Origin: Prevotella brunnea
GTDB lineage: Bacteria; Bacteroidota; Bacteroidia; Bacteroidales; Bacteroidaceae
DNA length: 44,502 nucleotides
Direction of reading: 5' to 3'
NCBI RefSeq assembly: GCF_008016795.1
Contig: NZ_SDIK01000059.1
Coordinates: 1-44,502, forward strand
Part shown: in pieces, positions 7,780-15,477 of the stretch
How positions within the stretch are numbered: the first letter of the stretch is position 1
Layout: every line of letters begins with the position of its first letter
Position numbers and translations under genes: made by a program
Notes under the pieces: model-generated
Database searches by the model: none
What the model saw: the letters and a program-made list of their open reading frames with translations, nothing else
Told to the model about the DNA's origin: nothing

Positions 7780-10700
7780 TTATTTCTTGATGAACTTCAA
7801 TGTTTGATTGTTCACTTTTACAAGATAAACTCCCTTGCCAAAATTCGATACATTGATGTTGTTGGCACCAACATTCAGGTGGATGCTTTCCTTTGCCGCA
7901 CCCTGCAAGGTGAAGACGATAGCCGTTGTGGCTTTCGGTGTAACAATGGTTACATTGTCTGTAGCCACTGTCGGGAAGATATTAAGCGACTTCTCTGCCG
8001 TCTCAATAGTTCCGATACCATCGGTTATGCCTGCATTGAGGTCGCTGAAGCCAACCGGAATATACATCTTGCCTGTTTCCAACTCATTTATATAATAGGT
8101 GTCGCCGTGTTCGTTGGGCAGGTTCGAGTTGTTGTTTGCATCGAATCGGTAAGAGCTGACATAGAAGCTGACCCCATCATACTTGTTGCAAACCTCATTC
8201 TGTCCATTGTAGTAAGAGAGGTTGAGTTGATAGTGGGTGGCAGTGAGGTCTTCTTTCTTGATGGTAAATTCTACGTATCCATTGTTATATTTCCCCAGTT
8301 CCACAGTTTGTAAAGTCTGTAGTGCCGGTGTCGATGCCGTAGTGCCTCCATACTTGTCTGAAAGGAAGAACTTCACGTTGCCCTTGAAACCGTTTGAGGT
8401 ATAGAGATTGGCTTTTATCGTGACATCGGCGTTCTTTGAGAGTGTGCAATAACTTGAACCTACATAACGTCCGTTCTGATAGAAATAGGCGGAATTAAGG
8501 CTTATGTCTCCGACAGCTTCTTCCGGAGTTGGTTCCGGCTTGTTGTCTGCCACGATGGTAAGTTTGCCTAACACCTTCGTTCCATTGAAATCTATTTCGT
8601 TTCCGTTGGAAGCGAGCGTGAGATTGTATGTACCTGCTTTCAGTTCCATGAATGCGGGGGTGTTGGTTGTGAATGCCAGTGTGGCGTCTTTTCCTGCCGG
8701 CAACGTAACATTGCCTCCCGAAATGATAGTGCCGTTTGCCATTAGGCTAACGTTGCCTGTGAAGTCCTCATCGCCTTTGTTGCTGACAGGGATTCTTATG
8801 GTAACAACTTCACCTTCCTTTGTTTGTTTGTCTTCAATAAGGCTGGTAACGATGAGTTTCGCTCCCAATCGCTTGCCGGTGATAGAGATGTTTCCGGCTG
8901 TCTCTTCGATGGTTTTCCATTCCCCATTGTCCAAGTAGCCGACGCGCAGTTCGTAATTGCCTGCCTCCATGTTGGCGAAGTTCACCGGGAAGTAAATCGA
9001 TGATGAACTGTTGCTGCCGATGTAGCTCTTCCAGCTTGTTGTGGCAAGTTCCTTATATTCTGTGCTTCCTTCTTTCTTTCCGTAGAGCTTGAGCATCTCA
9101 TAGTAGGATGCGTCAGATTTGTTGCTAATGCCAATTTTAACACGTTGGTTGTCTTCCTGCTTGTAAACGGTCTGCTCGGCTGTCTTACTAATGGAGAATT
9201 TGTTGTCTGTAACCGGTTTTGGATCTGGCTTCGGGTCGGGGTTAGGCGCACCACCTCCGATGGTGATAGTGCCCGCTGAGGTTTGTATGTCGGTCCATTT
9301 GGTGTTGTCTTCAGAGTAAGAAAGGTGCAATTCGTAATTGCCGGCTGCAAAATTCGAGAAATCCACGGTGAAATTGTATAGTCTGTCCTTTCTGCCGCTA
9401 ATCAGAATATTGTAAGGTGTGGCGTCGAGCAGTTGTCGATTGGTTTCTCCCACTTTGTTGATGTAGAGTCTTATCTTGCCATAAAAACTCTTGGTTCTTT
9501 GGTTCTTTATGTTGATGGCAACGTCTTGATAAGCAGCCTTATCGTAGTTCTTCTTGCTTACTTCATCAGCGATGGTGATGGGTTCATAATCACCTGTGCT
9601 GGGTTGTAGGAAGCGCAACATTTGCTGTCCGCGCGAAAAGGCTCCCACGCCTCCGCCTATGCCGTGTGTATCCGGTTCGAGCACGGAGATGAGGCTCCAG
9701 CAATTCGACATTTGGTTCCATCCCCATTCAACGTGAACGTAATTTTGCTCAGCAAGTCCGTCAATGACGAAGCAATGACCGCCGGCTTCCGATATACCCG
9801 CATAGACGATGGGGCCATAGTTGTTCAATTCGTCTTGAACTTCCTTCATCCAGTCGGCTATGTTCTGATAATTGGAACGGAAGATGCACTCCAAGCGTCC
9901 GTCGTATCCGAAGTGCTCCACCAGCATGGATGGCGCGTCAGTAAGAAAAGCACCACTACCGCCTGCTGCGGATGGTCCGTAGTTCATGTTTACGCCATAT
10001 CCCACATCGCGCAAAAGTCTTCCGATGTTGTCTGCCTGCGTAGTGGTAAGCCTTTGTCCGGTAGCCCGATCGTTGCCGTTGGCATCTACAGCCGTTGGCA
10101 TTTGTGTCCAGTCGTAGCCCGGTTGTTGATCGAAGTTGATTGATAATCTTTGACCTGTTGCTTTCCAAATATAGCTATTGCTGCCCTTGGATTTGGAAGG
10201 GTATTCGTGCCACCGCAGCACACTGGAGATGGCGGTTGCCACACAGCCCGATACGGTGGGATATACATAGCCATACCGGTCGGTAACATTGGGGCAATAA
10301 GAGTTGAAAGGCCATGCCTGTCCCCAACTGATGGGTTGTGGGCGTTTCTTTGTGCGGTCGGACTTAAAGACCTCCATGAGCGGTTCTATCAGATGCTTCG
10401 GCTCTGCGCTTGCTCCGGCAGTCAATGCTTTGTAGGATTTGGAAGGAACATCTTTCAGGTTTTTCTTTGCCCATTCAATCTCCTGTGCATATTGATTGAA
10501 CATCCAGTGAATGGAAGGATGTTTCTCCACTATTTCCTCGTTCAGGTATCCTTTGTCAGAGTAGGCGAGGATGGTTCTTGTACGTGTGTCTCCTGAGATA
10601 ACCACAAATCCTTCTTTCTCACCACGGTTGATGATGTAATACAGGTTTTCCTCACCACCGGTGTTGGCTTTTGCCTGATAACTGATGCGAATGTTGCGAC

Positions 10701-10827
10701 TTCCCTTTGCGGTTGTTCCGAAAAATGTGCCGGCAAGTTGCTGGGCTTTCTGCGACCGAATGGGGGCCGCTGAAATAACGCTACTTAGGCATAATGATAA
10801 TGCCAATAACGTAAATGACTTTTTCAT
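7780..10827 (-). CDS. C10 family cysteine protease (streptopain/interpain-like) with T9SS sorting domain
   Basis: A 1015-residue secreted protease. Signal peptide 1-20; Spi_C10-type propeptide about 25-140 (YYIINRGEKEGFVVISGD is typical); C10 catalytic domain about 160-410 with the nucleophile in TVSGCVATA (Cys195) and the general base in EAGGHCFVIDG (His351), followed by VEWGWNQ. Then come two repeated beta-sandwich domains (each ending AAGNYELHLSY / EAGNYELRVGY), joined by a proline linker PNPDPKPDPKP, further Ig-like domains, and a C-terminal type A sorting domain (about 940-1015: SLNIFPTVATDNVTI, GKGVYLVKVNNQ, LKFIKK). The sorting domain implies export by the type IX system to the surface. 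C10 members such as streptopain and interpain A degrade host proteins. Monocistronic, strong terminator. Confidence 0.93.
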   Translation of the reverse strand: MKKSFTLLALSLCLSSVISAAPIRSQKAQQLAGTFFGTTAKGSRNIRISYQAKANTGGEENLYYIINRGEKEGFVVISGDTRTRTILAYSDKGYLNEEIVEKHPSIHWMFNQYAQEIEWAKKNLKDVPSKSYKALTAGASAEPKHLIEPLMEVFKSDRTKKRPQPISWGQAWPFNSYCPNVTDRYGYVYPTVSGCVATAISSVLRWHEYPSKSKGSNSYIWKATGQRLSINFDQQPGYDWTQMPTAVDANGNDRATGQRLTTTQADNIGRLLRDVGYGVNMNYGPSAAGGSGAFLTDAPSMLVEHFGYDGRLECIFRSNYQNIADWMKEVQDELNNYGPIVYAGISEAGGHCFVIDGLAEQNYVHVEWGWNQMSNCWSLISVLEPDTHGIGGGVGAFSRGQQMLRFLQPSTGDYEPITIADEVSKKNYDKAAYQDVAINIKNQRTKSFYGKIRLYINKVGETNRQLLDATPYNILISGRKDRLYNFTVDFSNFAAGNYELHLSYSEDNTKWTDIQTSAGTITIGGGAPNPDPKPDPKPVTDNKFSISKTAEQTVYKQEDNQRVKIGISNKSDASYYEMLKLYGKKEGSTEYKELATTSWKSYIGSNSSSSIYFPVNFANMEAGNYELRVGYLDNGEWKTIEETAGNISITGKRLGAKLIVTSLIEDKQTKEGEVVTIRIPVSNKGDEDFTGNVSLMANGTIISGGNVTLPAGKDATLAFTTNTPAFMELKAGTYNLTLASNGNEIDFNGTKVLGKLTIVADNKPEPTPEEAVGDISLNSAYFYQNGRYVGSSYCTLSKNADVTIKANLYTSNGFKGNVKFFLSDKYGGTTASTPALQTLQTVELGKYNNGYVEFTIKKEDLTATHYQLNLSYYNGQNEVCNKYDGVSFYVSSYRFDANNNSNLPNEHGDTYYINELETGKMYIPVGFSDLNAGITDGIGTIETAEKSLNIFPTVATDNVTIVTPKATTAIVFTLQGAAKESIHLNVGANNINVSNFGKGVYLVKVNNQTLKFIKK

Positions 10828-10854
10828 GTTAGTTAGGTTTTTAATTAAAATGAA

Positions 10855-10862
10855 CGAAAGTA
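10855..10862 (-). promoter_or_regulatory. Possible -7 element of the C10 protease gene
   Basis: TACTTTCG on the minus strand differs from TAnnTTTG at one base and lies 28 nt before the ATG. Weak support. Confidence 0.3.
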
Positions 10863-11489
10863 TTTTACTTTCATGATATTAAACACTTTTTGTCGAATTA
10901 GATTTTCGGCGTTAATGTTTGATAAATAGTCTTTCATGTAAATAATTACCTGATGCGATCATCGAGCAGATAAGCTCATGTTTGGAGGCTTGTTAGGTTT
11001 CATAATGTCTAAATAGTTTATAAAAAAATCATAGTATGAAGACCGGCTCTTCAAGTCGCTTTTCCGAATTGTCCGAAATGCGCTTTTGAATGTCTTGTAC
11101 AACAAATTTCGTCCACGAAAATATAAAATATTTAGCAAAATGCAATGATTTTGCAAATAAAAGAAGCAAAATTATACAGAATTTTGCGCAAATAATGGTA
11201 AGTAGTAAGTTAATTTTTCAATTACACATTATTATATATAAGCCGCGAGATGTACTTCATTCTTCATGCGATGTTCCCATGAGGAAACAAGAAATGTCTG
11301 TTGTGGTGAACATCGGGATGAAAATTGTTCTGAAATTCCGTAACTTTGTAATTTTCTTTTACATCCTTTTTTCTTCATTCTGTGTGGTTTTTCTGTTGTT
11401 CTTCTCATTAAACTTTCTCCTTATAAATGGGAAATGTGGTATAAATGGCGATAAAAATTCAGTAATAATCCAAGTTTCATTACCCAAAC

Positions 11490-11572
11490 GAAAGCTTTTG
11501 CACCTCGTTTCCTTAGCTTTCGCCTTGCAAAAGCTAAGCTTTTGTGTTCCAAAAGCTAAGCTTTTGCATGGC
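11490..11572. repeat. 22-bp palindrome array, copy C
   Basis: Within an AT-rich, apparently gene-free stretch (10863-11795) lie two clean adjacent units, CAAAAGCTAAGCTTTTGtgttc-type and CAAAAGCTAAGCTTTTGcatgg-type, spaced 22 bp, preceded by two degraded units (CGAAAGCTTTTGC and CTTAGCTTTCGCC). The long flank seen in copies A, B and F is not recognisable here. A plus-strand open frame across this region (11090-11701) is judged spurious. Confidence 0.65.
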
Positions 11573-11795
11573 AGGCATTTAATAGTGTTCTGCGTTTCCT
11601 CTGATAATCAGTCGATTAACTTAAATTCTTGTCTTGCGTATATTTCCGCATCAAGGAAGAAGTCTTCGCGAATATGCGATTTATGGAGTGAAAAAGTGTG
11701 AACAAAACTCTTAAATTGGTCTTTTTGTCCTCACGAGAAACGAAATAATTGCAATGGGGAATGGCATGAAATGTTTGATAGCTGTTTCGCATAAC

Positions 11796-12235
11796 GCGTC
11801 CCATCTAATCAAAAAAGCGATACTCGAAATAGCCTCGATTACCACTTTCAATTCGGATGAGGTGGCATTTGGCTCAGAACCCTGCGTCCCATCTAATTAA
11901 AAAAGCGATACTCGAAATAGCTTCGATTACCACTTTCAATTCGGATGAGGTGGCATTTGGCTCAGAACCCTGCGTCCCATCTAATCAAAAAAGCGATACT
12001 CGAAATAGCTTCGATTACCGCTTTCAATTCGGATGAGGCGGCATTTGGCTCAGAACCCTGCGTCCCATCTAATTAAAAAAGCGATACTCGAAATAGCTTC
12101 GATTACCGCTTTCAATTCGGATGAGGCGGCATTTGGCTCAGAACTCTGCGTCCCATCTAATCAAAAAAGCGATACTCGAAATAGCTTCGATTACCGCTTT
12201 AAAGTCGGGATGAGGCGACTCGAACGCCCGACCCC
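11796..12235 (-). repeat. Five 88-bp tandem repeats derived from tRNA-Pro 3' half plus terminator
   Basis: Units begin at 11796, 11884, 11972, 12060 and 12148, exactly 88 bp apart, each starting GCGTCCCATCTAAT on the plus strand. The last unit runs into the tRNA-Pro gene. Read on the minus strand each unit is: a degenerate copy of the tRNA 3' half (GGGACGCAG...GCCTCATCC against GGGACGTAG...GCCTCATCCCG), then an imperfect hairpin and T6. Units 1-2 share two substitutions that distinguish them from 3-5 (ACCAC/GAGGTGG against ACCGC/GAGGCGG). The other flank of the array has no repeat. Confidence 0.85.
12163..12200 (-). terminator. Terminator of tRNA-Pro
   Basis: Immediately after the tRNA 3' end on the minus strand, AGCGGTAATCGAA and TTCGAGTATCGCT pair with one wobble and one mismatch around a short loop, followed by six T. 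The same hairpin is repeated in each upstream-numbered 88-bp unit. Confidence 0.7.
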
Positions 12236-12277
12236 TACGTCCCGAACGTAGTGCGCTACCAACTGCGCTACATCCCG
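12205..12277 (-). tRNA. tRNA-Pro (anticodon CGG)
   Basis: On the minus strand CGGGATG pairs with CATCCCG as the 7-bp acceptor stem, with discriminator A. The D stem is GCGC/GCGC with AGTTGGTA, the anticodon stem CTACG/CGTAG encloses TTCGGGA (anticodon CGG), and the T arm is GGGCG-TTCGAGT-CGCCT. 73 nt without encoded CCA. Its 3' half and terminator are the source of the tandem repeats that follow. Confidence 0.93.
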
Positions 12278-12304
12278 ATAGATGCTTTAGAATAAAAGCG
12301 AGTG

Positions 12305-12312
12305 CAAAGGTA
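12305..12312 (-). promoter_or_regulatory. -7 element of tRNA-Pro
   Basis: TACCTTTG on the minus strand, 28 nt upstream of the mature tRNA 5' end; a weak TCTG stands in for the -33 TTTG 18 nt further up. Confidence 0.5.
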
Positions 12313-12570
12313 TGCAAAAAAAAAGATATTCAGAAACTTTTCATCTGTTTTTATTTATATTTGATGAAATACAGTTGAATAATTGTTCTATCGACAACTA
12401 TGATGAAAGGAACATTCCAAGTCATTTACACCTATATTTTTGTCCGCAAGAATAGGAGGCAACGCCCCCTCACCGGTACATTTCCATAGCGAACAATGCT
12501 GATTGGATGCAAGAAAAATAACTTTGGCTTTCCTTTTTGTATCTAATTATTTCCCAAACAAGAATAAACA

Positions 12571-12601
12571 TTTGGTAAAAACTAAGTTTTATTTACCTTT
12601 G
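12571..12601 (+). promoter_or_regulatory. Promoter of pdxST
   Basis: TTTG (12571-12574), a 19-nt spacer and TACCTTTG (12594-12601) match the Bacteroidetes consensus exactly. Transcription would start near 12608. Confidence 0.8.
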
Positions 12602-12757
12602 TATAATCATTCGGTTACGATATTCCGAACTGCTTGGACGGCATCTGCCCAAGCTGCGTGGAACAACCGTTTCTGCCCATACAAGACAAGAAGGCGATGA
12701 CGAAGACCGAACAACCTAAACGACAAGAATAAAAAACAATTATAAATTATAAGACTC
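12602..12757 (+). other. About 150-nt leader of pdxST
   Basis: Between the predicted start of transcription and the pdxS ATG there are about 150 nt without a gene. The first half contains short GC-rich segments (CGGTTACGATATTCCG, TTGGACGGCATCTGCCCAAG) able to form small hairpins; the second half is A-rich. No known riboswitch was recognised. It could hold a regulator site or an RNA control element. Confidence 0.45.
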
Positions 12758-13633
12758 ATGAAAGAAGATAGAAAAGAATTGAACCGCAACTTGGCGCAGA
12801 TGCTCAAAGGCGGTGTTATCATGGATGTTACAACTCCGGAACAGGCACGTATTGCAGAAGCTGCAGGTGCTTGCGCGGTAATGGCTTTGGAGCGTATTCC
12901 CGCAGATATTCGCGCTGCAGGCGGTGTTTCCCGCATGAGCGACCCGAAAATGATACGTGGCATCCAAGAGGCAGTGAGCATTCCCGTGATGGCAAAGGTT
13001 CGTATCGGACATTTTGTTGAGGCTCAAATTCTTCAGGCAATTGATATTGATTACATCGATGAGAGCGAAGTTCTCTCTCCGGCAGATGATATCTATCATA
13101 TCGACAAGACACAGTTCGACGTTCCGTTCGTATGTGGCTCCAAAGACCTTGGCGAGGCATTGCGCCGCATTGCTGAAGGTGCTACGATGATTCGCACAAA
13201 AGGCGAGCCGGGCACGGGAGACATTATACAGGCGGTGCGCCACATGCGTTTGATTCAAAGCGAGATGCGTCGTCTCACCTCAATGAGCGAGGATGAACTC
13301 TATGAAGCTGCAAAACAGTTGCGTGCGCCTTATGATCTCGTGAAATACGTACATGACCACGGAAAACTGCCCGTTGTGAACTTTGCAGCCGGTGGTGTTG
13401 CCACACCTGCCGATGCTGCACTGATGATGCAACTGGGAGCTGAAGGCGTGTTCGTGGGTTCCGGTATCTTTAAGTCGGGCAACCCGGAGAAACGCGCGCG
13501 TGCCATTGTTCAGGCTGTTACCAATTATAAGGACGCAAAGATGATTGCCAAGCTCAGTGAAGACCTCGGTGAGGCAATGGTAGGCATTAATGAGAATGAA
13601 ATTGCAGTACTGATGGCAGAAAGAGGTAAATAA
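12758..13633 (+). CDS. pdxS: Pyridoxal 5'-phosphate synthase, lyase subunit PdxS
   Basis: A 291-residue (beta/alpha)8 barrel protein that forms PLP from ribose 5-phosphate, glyceraldehyde 3-phosphate and ammonia. Nearly every family signature is present: [33 protein letters not shown], the first catalytic Lys in [15 protein letters not shown] (Lys80), and the second in [12 protein letters not shown] (Lys148), equivalent to Lys81 and Lys149 of the Bacillus enzyme. Normal length. It is followed 35 nt later by pdxT, whose glutaminase supplies the ammonia; the two form a large complex in the cytosol. A textbook promoter lies about 160 nt upstream. Confidence 0.98.
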   Translation: MKEDRKELNRNLAQMLKGGVIMDVTTPEQARIAEAAGACAVMALERIPADIRAAGGVSRMSDPKMIRGIQEAVSIPVMAKVRIGHFVEAQILQAIDIDYIDESEVLSPADDIYHIDKTQFDVPFVCGSKDLGEALRRIAEGATMIRTKGEPGTGDIIQAVRHMRLIQSEMRRLTSMSEDELYEAAKQLRAPYDLVKYVHDHGKLPVVNFAAGGVATPADAALMMQLGAEGVFVGSGIFKSGNPEKRARAIVQAVTNYKDAKMIAKLSEDLGEAMVGINENEIAVLMAERGK

Positions 13634-13668
13634 ACCTCCATCAGGAATTTACATTCACAGCTTTATTT

Positions 13669-14241
13669 ATGAGAATTGCTATTTTGGCACTTCAGGGGGC
13701 TTTCGCAGAGCATGAGCAGATGATGCGGAAACTCGGCGTAGAGACCTTTGAGGTAAGACAGGCAGCCGACTGGGAACAGCCCAAAGACGGGCTGATTATT
13801 CCCGGTGGCGAGAGTACGGTGATGCTGAAACTCTTGCACGAGCTGAACTTATTTGAACCCATCAAGCGGGACATAGAACGGGGACTGCCGGTTTACGGAA
13901 CATGTGCCGGACTTATCCTGCTTTCCAAAGAGGTGGAAAACGCCAATACGCCTTACGAGCGTTTCGCAACCATGAACATTCGTACCTGTAGGAATGCTTA
14001 CGGAAGACAGACGGGCAGTTTCTTCACCACCGCATCCATGAAAGGTATAGCGAAACCTGTGCCAATGACATTCATTCGCGCTCCTTACATTGATAGTGTG
14101 GGCGAGGGAGTGGAAGTATTGGCTGAAGTGGATGGACACATCGTGGCAGCCAAGCAGGGCAAACAGTTGGTAACGGCTTTTCATCCGGAGCTGGGCGAAG
14201 ACACGAGAGTGCACGAACTTTTCATAAACCTTATCACATAA
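13669..14241 (+). CDS. pdxT: Pyridoxal 5'-phosphate synthase, glutaminase subunit PdxT
   Basis: A 190-residue class I glutamine amidotransferase that hydrolyses glutamine and channels ammonia to PdxS. The nucleophile is Cys79 in YGTCAGLILL, and the rest of the triad is His173 and Glu175 in TAFHPELGED. PGGEST (46-51) forms the oxyanion/substrate loop. ALQGAFAEH at the N-terminus is typical of PdxT. It is the second gene of the pdxST operon and ends only six bases from the stop codon of the convergent ThiD-AraC fusion gene, with a nested hairpin just beyond. Confidence 0.97.
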   Translation: MRIAILALQGAFAEHEQMMRKLGVETFEVRQAADWEQPKDGLIIPGGESTVMLKLLHELNLFEPIKRDIERGLPVYGTCAGLILLSKEVENANTPYERFATMNIRTCRNAYGRQTGSFFTTASMKGIAKPVPMTFIRAPYIDSVGEGVEVLAEVDGHIVAAKQGKQLVTAFHPELGEDTRVHELFINLIT

Positions 14242-14247
14242 TTTTCC

Positions 14248-15435
14248 CTACCTCTCTGCGTTTCCTCCTTTTCGGGGAGGAGATTGTGGAGAGGCTTCTT
14301 TTCTATATTGGGTGGGAGCACAGCCTTTCATCTTCTTGAAAAACTTATTGAACTGCACTTGTGAGGAAAAACCGAAAGTAAAGGCTATCTCCTGAATGTT
14401 TTTCGTAGTTCCGGTAAGGTGTGTTTCTATTTCTTTTATGATGTAATCATCGATGAGCTGTTTGGGAGTTCTTCCTGCCACACGTCGCGTAACTTGTGCC
14501 AAATAACGAGGAGAAACGTTCAGACGGTTGGCATAAAAACCCACTTCGCCCGTTGCTCGATGATGTACCGCAATCTCATTCATCAACTCGTTGTAGAGTT
14601 CTATCATCCGTGCGGAGATGCTCTGATGCGGTAAATGACTGCTGTGGTCGAGCAACCTGCCACCGGAACCTAAGTTGGAATCAGCGGAACGGAGAATAAG
14701 CTGACTCACATACTCCAGCGCGTGATCGATGGCTCTCACCATTGGTTCGCCCATGCACAAGGTTACGACAACGGCAGAGGAGAAGGCGCCTCCGGCACCA
14801 TGGGTAATCCGGTCGATAAATCCGGGACGAGTGTAGAAATGTGCAGTGGACGAACCTCTCTGAACTAACACATCGGTGAGCGACTCTGAGGCGATTACAC
14901 CGCCTTGAAGCACCACCGATTCGCAGCCCTTGTTCAGCAGTTGTCGAGCCATCTGCTCTAACGCCTCGTTGCTTCTTATTTCATCGCGTTTCAGGATGTG
15001 AGATGCACTTTCTTTCTTGATTACCACAATGGTGGCAAGTGGGAAAAGAAGACGTTCCATGGCACCGAACACCTCTTGAGGCATGAGGATGTTTCCCTTA
15101 CTACTGATGACAACGGCATCGAGTACCACATATCTTGGATGATATTCAAGTAGCACATGTTCCACCACCTGCACTTGTTCCACCGTTCGCAGCATGCCAA
15201 GCTTCACACCATCGGGCTGTAAGTCGTTCATGACCGCGCGCATCTGCATTTCCAACACCTCTGCGGGAATATCGTAAAGCTGCCTTATCCCTTCCGTGTC
15301 CTGTGCCGTGACGGTGGTAATGGCCGTGGCAGCATATCCGCCGAGCGCGGTAATCGTCTTGATGTCTGCCTGTACCCCCGAGCCACCTGTGCTATCGGAA
15401 CCGGTGATGGTGAGTATCGTTGTTTTCTTTTCCAT
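14248..15435 (-). CDS. ThiD-like (HMP/pyridoxal kinase fold) protein fused to AraC-type DNA-binding domain
   Basis: A 395-residue fusion. Residues 5-255 follow the ThiD/PdxK ribokinase fold: TITGSDSTGGSGVQADIKT, TTVTAQDTEGI, KLGMLRT and VVLDAVVISSKG match ThiD closely. Residues about 285-380 are an AraC/XylS domain with two helix-turn-helices (YANRLNVSPRYLAQV and IQEIAFTFGFSSQVQFNKFFKKMKGCAPTQYR). Key kinase positions are changed: the HGTGCT anion-hole/catalytic motif reads HGAGGA (Gly216 at the Cys position), the TPNxxEA motif reads VIKKESA, and KGGH reads LQGG. The kinase domain therefore looks like a ligand sensor for HMP or a B6 vitamer. Convergent with pdxST, and 42 nt downstream of the patatin-like gene, probably cotranscribed with it. 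The domain calls are firm; the regulatory role is inference. Confidence 0.87.
   Translation of the reverse strand: MEKKTTILTITGSDSTGGSGVQADIKTITALGGYAATAITTVTAQDTEGIRQLYDIPAEVLEMQMRAVMNDLQPDGVKLGMLRTVEQVQVVEHVLLEYHPRYVVLDAVVISSKGNILMPQEVFGAMERLLFPLATIVVIKKESASHILKRDEIRSNEALEQMARQLLNKGCESVVLQGGVIASESLTDVLVQRGSSTAHFYTRPGFIDRITHGAGGAFSSAVVVTLCMGEPMVRAIDHALEYVSQLILRSADSNLGSGGRLLDHSSHLPHQSISARMIELYNELMNEIAVHHRATGEVGFYANRLNVSPRYLAQVTRRVAGRTPKQLIDDYIIKEIETHLTGTTKNIQEIAFTFGFSSQVQFNKFFKKMKGCAPTQYRKEASPQSPPRKGGNAER
14251..14294. terminator. Nested hairpin between convergent pdxT and thiD-araC genes
   Basis: CCTCTC (14251-14256) pairs with GAGAGG (14289-14294) and, inside it, TCCTCC (14263-14268) pairs with GGAGGA (14276-14281). 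The element lies within the last codons of the fusion gene, giving it the low-complexity tail PQSPPRKGG. Similar GGAGG-type hairpins are common intergenic repeats in Bacteroidetes. It may stop transcription from either side, though T-runs are short. Confidence 0.45.
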
Positions 15436-15477
15436 GTCGCGATGTTGAAAAATAAGTGTTTGCCAGATGGTTTCTCT

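Noticed and set aside
11090..11701. A 203-codon plus-strand open frame in the gap between the C10 protease and tRNA-Pro
   Set aside because: AT-rich low-complexity protein with no domain, and it reads straight through palindrome array C and towards the tandem repeats. Judged a chance frame.
11796..12235. CRISPR array
   Set aside because: The repeats are contiguous 88-bp units without unique spacers, and no cas gene is present.
12033..12251. Plus-strand frame of 72 codons with internal repeats
   Set aside because: It is entirely made of the 88-bp repeats and the antisense of tRNA-Pro.
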